Positions 34,085 to 36,043 of a DNA stretch of 36,043 nt are shown in pieces (position 1 is the stretch's first letter; the number at the start of each line of letters is the position of its first letter). The position numbers and the translations under genes were made by a program. Below the pieces are notes generated by a model. The model saw only the letters and a list, made by a program, of their open reading frames with translations, was not told the DNA's origin and searched no databases. The stretch covers positions 1-36,043 of the forward strand of contig CALFWO010000030.1 of the NCBI GenBank assembly GCA_937928045.1, in the 5' to 3' direction. This DNA comes from an uncultured Saprospiraceae bacterium (GTDB lineage Bacteria; Bacteroidota; Bacteroidia; Chitinophagales; Saprospiraceae).

Positions 34085-36043
34085 TTACTCTTTTATAATT
34101 ACAAGTCTTTCAGATACCATTTTCTTGTTTTGATACTTGATAGATATAATGTAAGTCCCTTCATTCAATTCAGTAGTACTAAATGGAAGTGGTACTTCTG
34201 GAGCGGCTCTTAAATCACGCTCCATAACTTTAATTCCTAACGCATCATAAAATTCAATCGTAACTGGCAGTCCTGAGAATGATTTCAAATGAACATACAC
34301 TTGGTCACTTGTCGGATTAGGGAAAATTGAGAACTGACTAAAATCTCCTTCAAAAATCACCAATCTTTCTCCTGAATAAACATAAGTTCCATCATCGTAA
34401 ACTTGTTTCATTCTATAGTAGTTTGCACCACTTAATGGCTGAAGATCCTTTTCAACATAAGTATTAAAGTCATCATTCTCGAATCTATTATTTACAGTAA
34501 ATAATTCTTCATAATTAACTCCATCCTCAGATCTTTCAATGGTAAAGAAGTCATTAATCATTCCTGTATTACTTCCCCACATTAGTTCAACTTGACGCGG
34601 TCCTTTTTGTGCATTGAAGTCCAAAATTCTTCGTGGTGAAGCGGTTGATCCAACAACTTCATAAAAGTTTTCTTGAGAACATTGCAATTGCCAAGCGTTA
34701 TCATAGAAAGACACTTTAACAAAGTAAGTTCCCGAAGCAAGTCCATCTACAATTTGAGTCGAAGGTTCACAGTCTCCAGCACATTTAAATACTTGATTCC
34801 AAGTGTGATCAAATATTTGGATTGAAGTAATTGGTGCACCGTCTAGTCCATCTACAGTCAATGAAGCATCACCTGAGGTTATGGTAATGTCTGAACAATC
34901 AGTTCCTGTTGGGTTGTGAATTTTTCCTTCACAAGTACATCCGTCAGCTAAGATAGCATCTTGTACAGTTTCCGGATTACCATCATCACAAGCTGTTCCA
35001 ACGGCCATAGGGAAGTTTGGATCATTATCGTCACAATCAAGGTCCGCACATACTCCATCTCCATCTGCATCTCCTCCAAAGGCAGCACAAGGATCTCCAG
35101 ATCCATTGGTAACTGTATAGTAATCTTCAACTGAACAGATTGGTTGCCAACTCGCCGTGTACAATGCAACCTTTACAAAATAGGTTCCAGGAGTCAAGTT
35201 GTTTACAACTTCAGTTGCATTACAATCTCCAGCGCACTTAAATGCTTCGTTCCAACTTGCATCGAAAATTTGAACAGATGAAATTGGCGCTTCATCCAAG
35301 TTTGATACCGTTATGAATCCAGCGTCAGCAACGATTGATACATTTCCGCAATCAGGTCCTGAAGTAATTCCTTCACAAGTACATCCATCTGCTTGAATCT
35401 CATCATTAGTGGTATTAGAATCACCGTCGTCACACGATGTTCCTGCAATTGCTGGAAGTGAAGGATCATTATCATCACAATCATCAGCAGCACATACCCC
35501 GTCGCCATCTGCGTCTCCACCTGCAGCCGCACATGGATCATTAGATACACCAGCGCAAGTACATCCATCCGCTCCAATTTGGTCATTTACAGTTGATGCA
35601 TCCCCATCGTCGCAAGCATCACCAGGAGCCAAAGGCGCCAACTGACCAAACATTTCTACACAACTTCCCCAAGAACCATCAATCCATGCGCCGAAACCAA
35701 ATTCTCCATCTGCTTGATTGTGCGCATTTTCACCGAAAACAAAATCAACACCTGAAGCCTTCTGCTCCAAAGTATAAGTGATACCATCTACAATTACGGT
35801 GCCTTGAAAAGAAGTGTAATAATAATCTGTTGTCATGTTATCGTTATAACATGTATTTGACCAATTTTCTCCTGCGGTATTGTATCCAGTTAATGAAAGA
35901 TTAACTGTACCAACGGAACCATCGTTAAGTATTGTACCAGTTATGGTAGCCGTACCGTCGCTTAGTTCTTGCAATACTAAATCACTTCCTGCCGCCCATA
36001 CTTCAAAAGAATCTCCACAATCTCTTCTATAAAGCACTCCCGT
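34085..36043 (-). CDS. Secreted T9SS protein with type-A sorting tail (5' end beyond window)
   Basis: The frame is open to the right edge (about 653 codons). A GTG near 36037 is probably internal, because coding-like sequence continues upstream of it. Two modules alternate: acidic Cys-rich segments (DPCAAxGGDADGDGVC ... DCDDNDP ... CDDG ... ADGCTCEG, thrombospondin-type-3-like calcium-binding motifs) and a beta-sandwich unit (SxxGxITVSNLDxAPISSxQIFD, then FKCAGDC, then LxxGTYFVKV), each beta unit present twice. Then follows a fibronectin-III-like domain (VELMWGSNTGMINDFFTIER) and a type-A T9SS sorting domain (FSIFPNPTSDQVYVHL ... LNEGTYIISI ... RLVIIKE). It is predicted to be exported and anchored or released by T9SS. 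The N-terminal activity, if any, is not visible. Confidence 0.85.
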   Translation of the reverse strand, partial: TGVLYRRDCGDSFEVWAAGSDLVLQELSDGTATITGTILNDGSVGTVNLSLTGYNTAGENWSNTCYNDNMTTDYYYTSFQGTVIVDGITYTLEQKASGVDFVFGENAHNQADGEFGFGAWIDGSWGSCVEMFGQLAPLAPGDACDDGDASTVNDQIGADGCTCAGVSNDPCAAAGGDADGDGVCAADDCDDNDPSLPAIAGTSCDDGDSNTTNDEIQADGCTCEGITSGPDCGNVSIVADAGFITVSNLDEAPISSVQIFDASWNEAFKCAGDCNATEVVNNLTPGTYFVKVALYTASWQPICSVEDYYTVTNGSGDPCAAFGGDADGDGVCADLDCDDNDPNFPMAVGTACDDGNPETVQDAILADGCTCEGKIHNPTGTDCSDITITSGDASLTVDGLDGAPITSIQIFDHTWNQVFKCAGDCEPSTQIVDGLASGTYFVKVSFYDNAWQLQCSQENFYEVVGSTASPRRILDFNAQKGPRQVELMWGSNTGMINDFFTIERSEDGVNYEELFTVNNRFENDDFNTYVEKDLQPLSGANYYRMKQVYDDGTYVYSGERLVIFEGDFSQFSIFPNPTSDQVYVHLKSFSGLPVTIEFYDALGIKVMERDLRAAPEVPLPFSTTELNEGTYIISIKYQNKKMVSERLVIIKE

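Noticed and set aside
36035-36037. GTG as the start of the right-edge secreted protein
   Set aside because: The frame stays open to the window edge, and neither a signal peptide nor a plausible N-terminus follows the GTG, so it is an internal Val codon.

Overview
The window looks like a chromosomal segment from an AT-rich member of the Bacteroidota, most likely from or near the Saprospiria (Lewinella/Saprospira-type). Three observations support this. One secreted protein ends in a T9SS type-A sorting tail and another in a gliding-motility-associated CHU_C tail. Mosaic proteins built from HYR-like, SprB, SdrD_B, DUF11 and 'DNDxD' units are abundant. There are no clear Shine-Dalgarno sites. Every gene I can support lies on the minus strand, so transcription runs from right to left.

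Layout in the direction of transcription: (1) 36043-34085, the C-terminal part of a secreted T9SS protein whose 5' end lies outside the window, followed by a strong hairpin terminator at 34031-34064. (2) 33918-32900, two overlapping membrane genes forming a split YeeE/YedE-type sulfur transporter. (3) 32693-20167, a compact two-gene biosynthetic locus. It holds a 3,911-residue hybrid NRPS-PKS with inferred order A-PCP-sulfotransferase-KS-AT-ACP-aminotransferase-C-A-PCP-TE, and, 2 nt later, an Sfp-type phosphopantetheinyl transferase that would activate its three carrier domains. (4) 19996-15884, a 1,370-residue secreted protein with an N-terminal propeller-like repeat array and a CHU_C C-terminus. 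(5) 15429 to the left edge, one uninterrupted giant reading frame of at least 5,143 codons. It encodes a mosaic surface adhesin containing DUF11, SdrD_B, parallel beta-helix, PKD, IgGFc-binding-like and long HYR-like tandem arrays. Its C-terminus lies outside the window.

The most interesting system is the hybrid assembly line. It carries its own loading module, one non-reducing PKS extension, a beta-transaminating domain, one NRPS extension and a release domain, with a PAPS-dependent sulfotransferase inserted between the loading PCP and the KS. The domain logic predicts a short product: amino acid 1, plus a two-carbon extension with a beta-amino group, plus amino acid 2 (glycine-like pocket), possibly sulfated. 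The neighbouring sulfur-transport genes make a functional link to sulfation conceivable, but this is unproven. The second notable element is the giant adhesin, whose tandem units keep exact period lengths (291, 267, 249 and 234 bp), with near-identical copies that suggest recent duplication.
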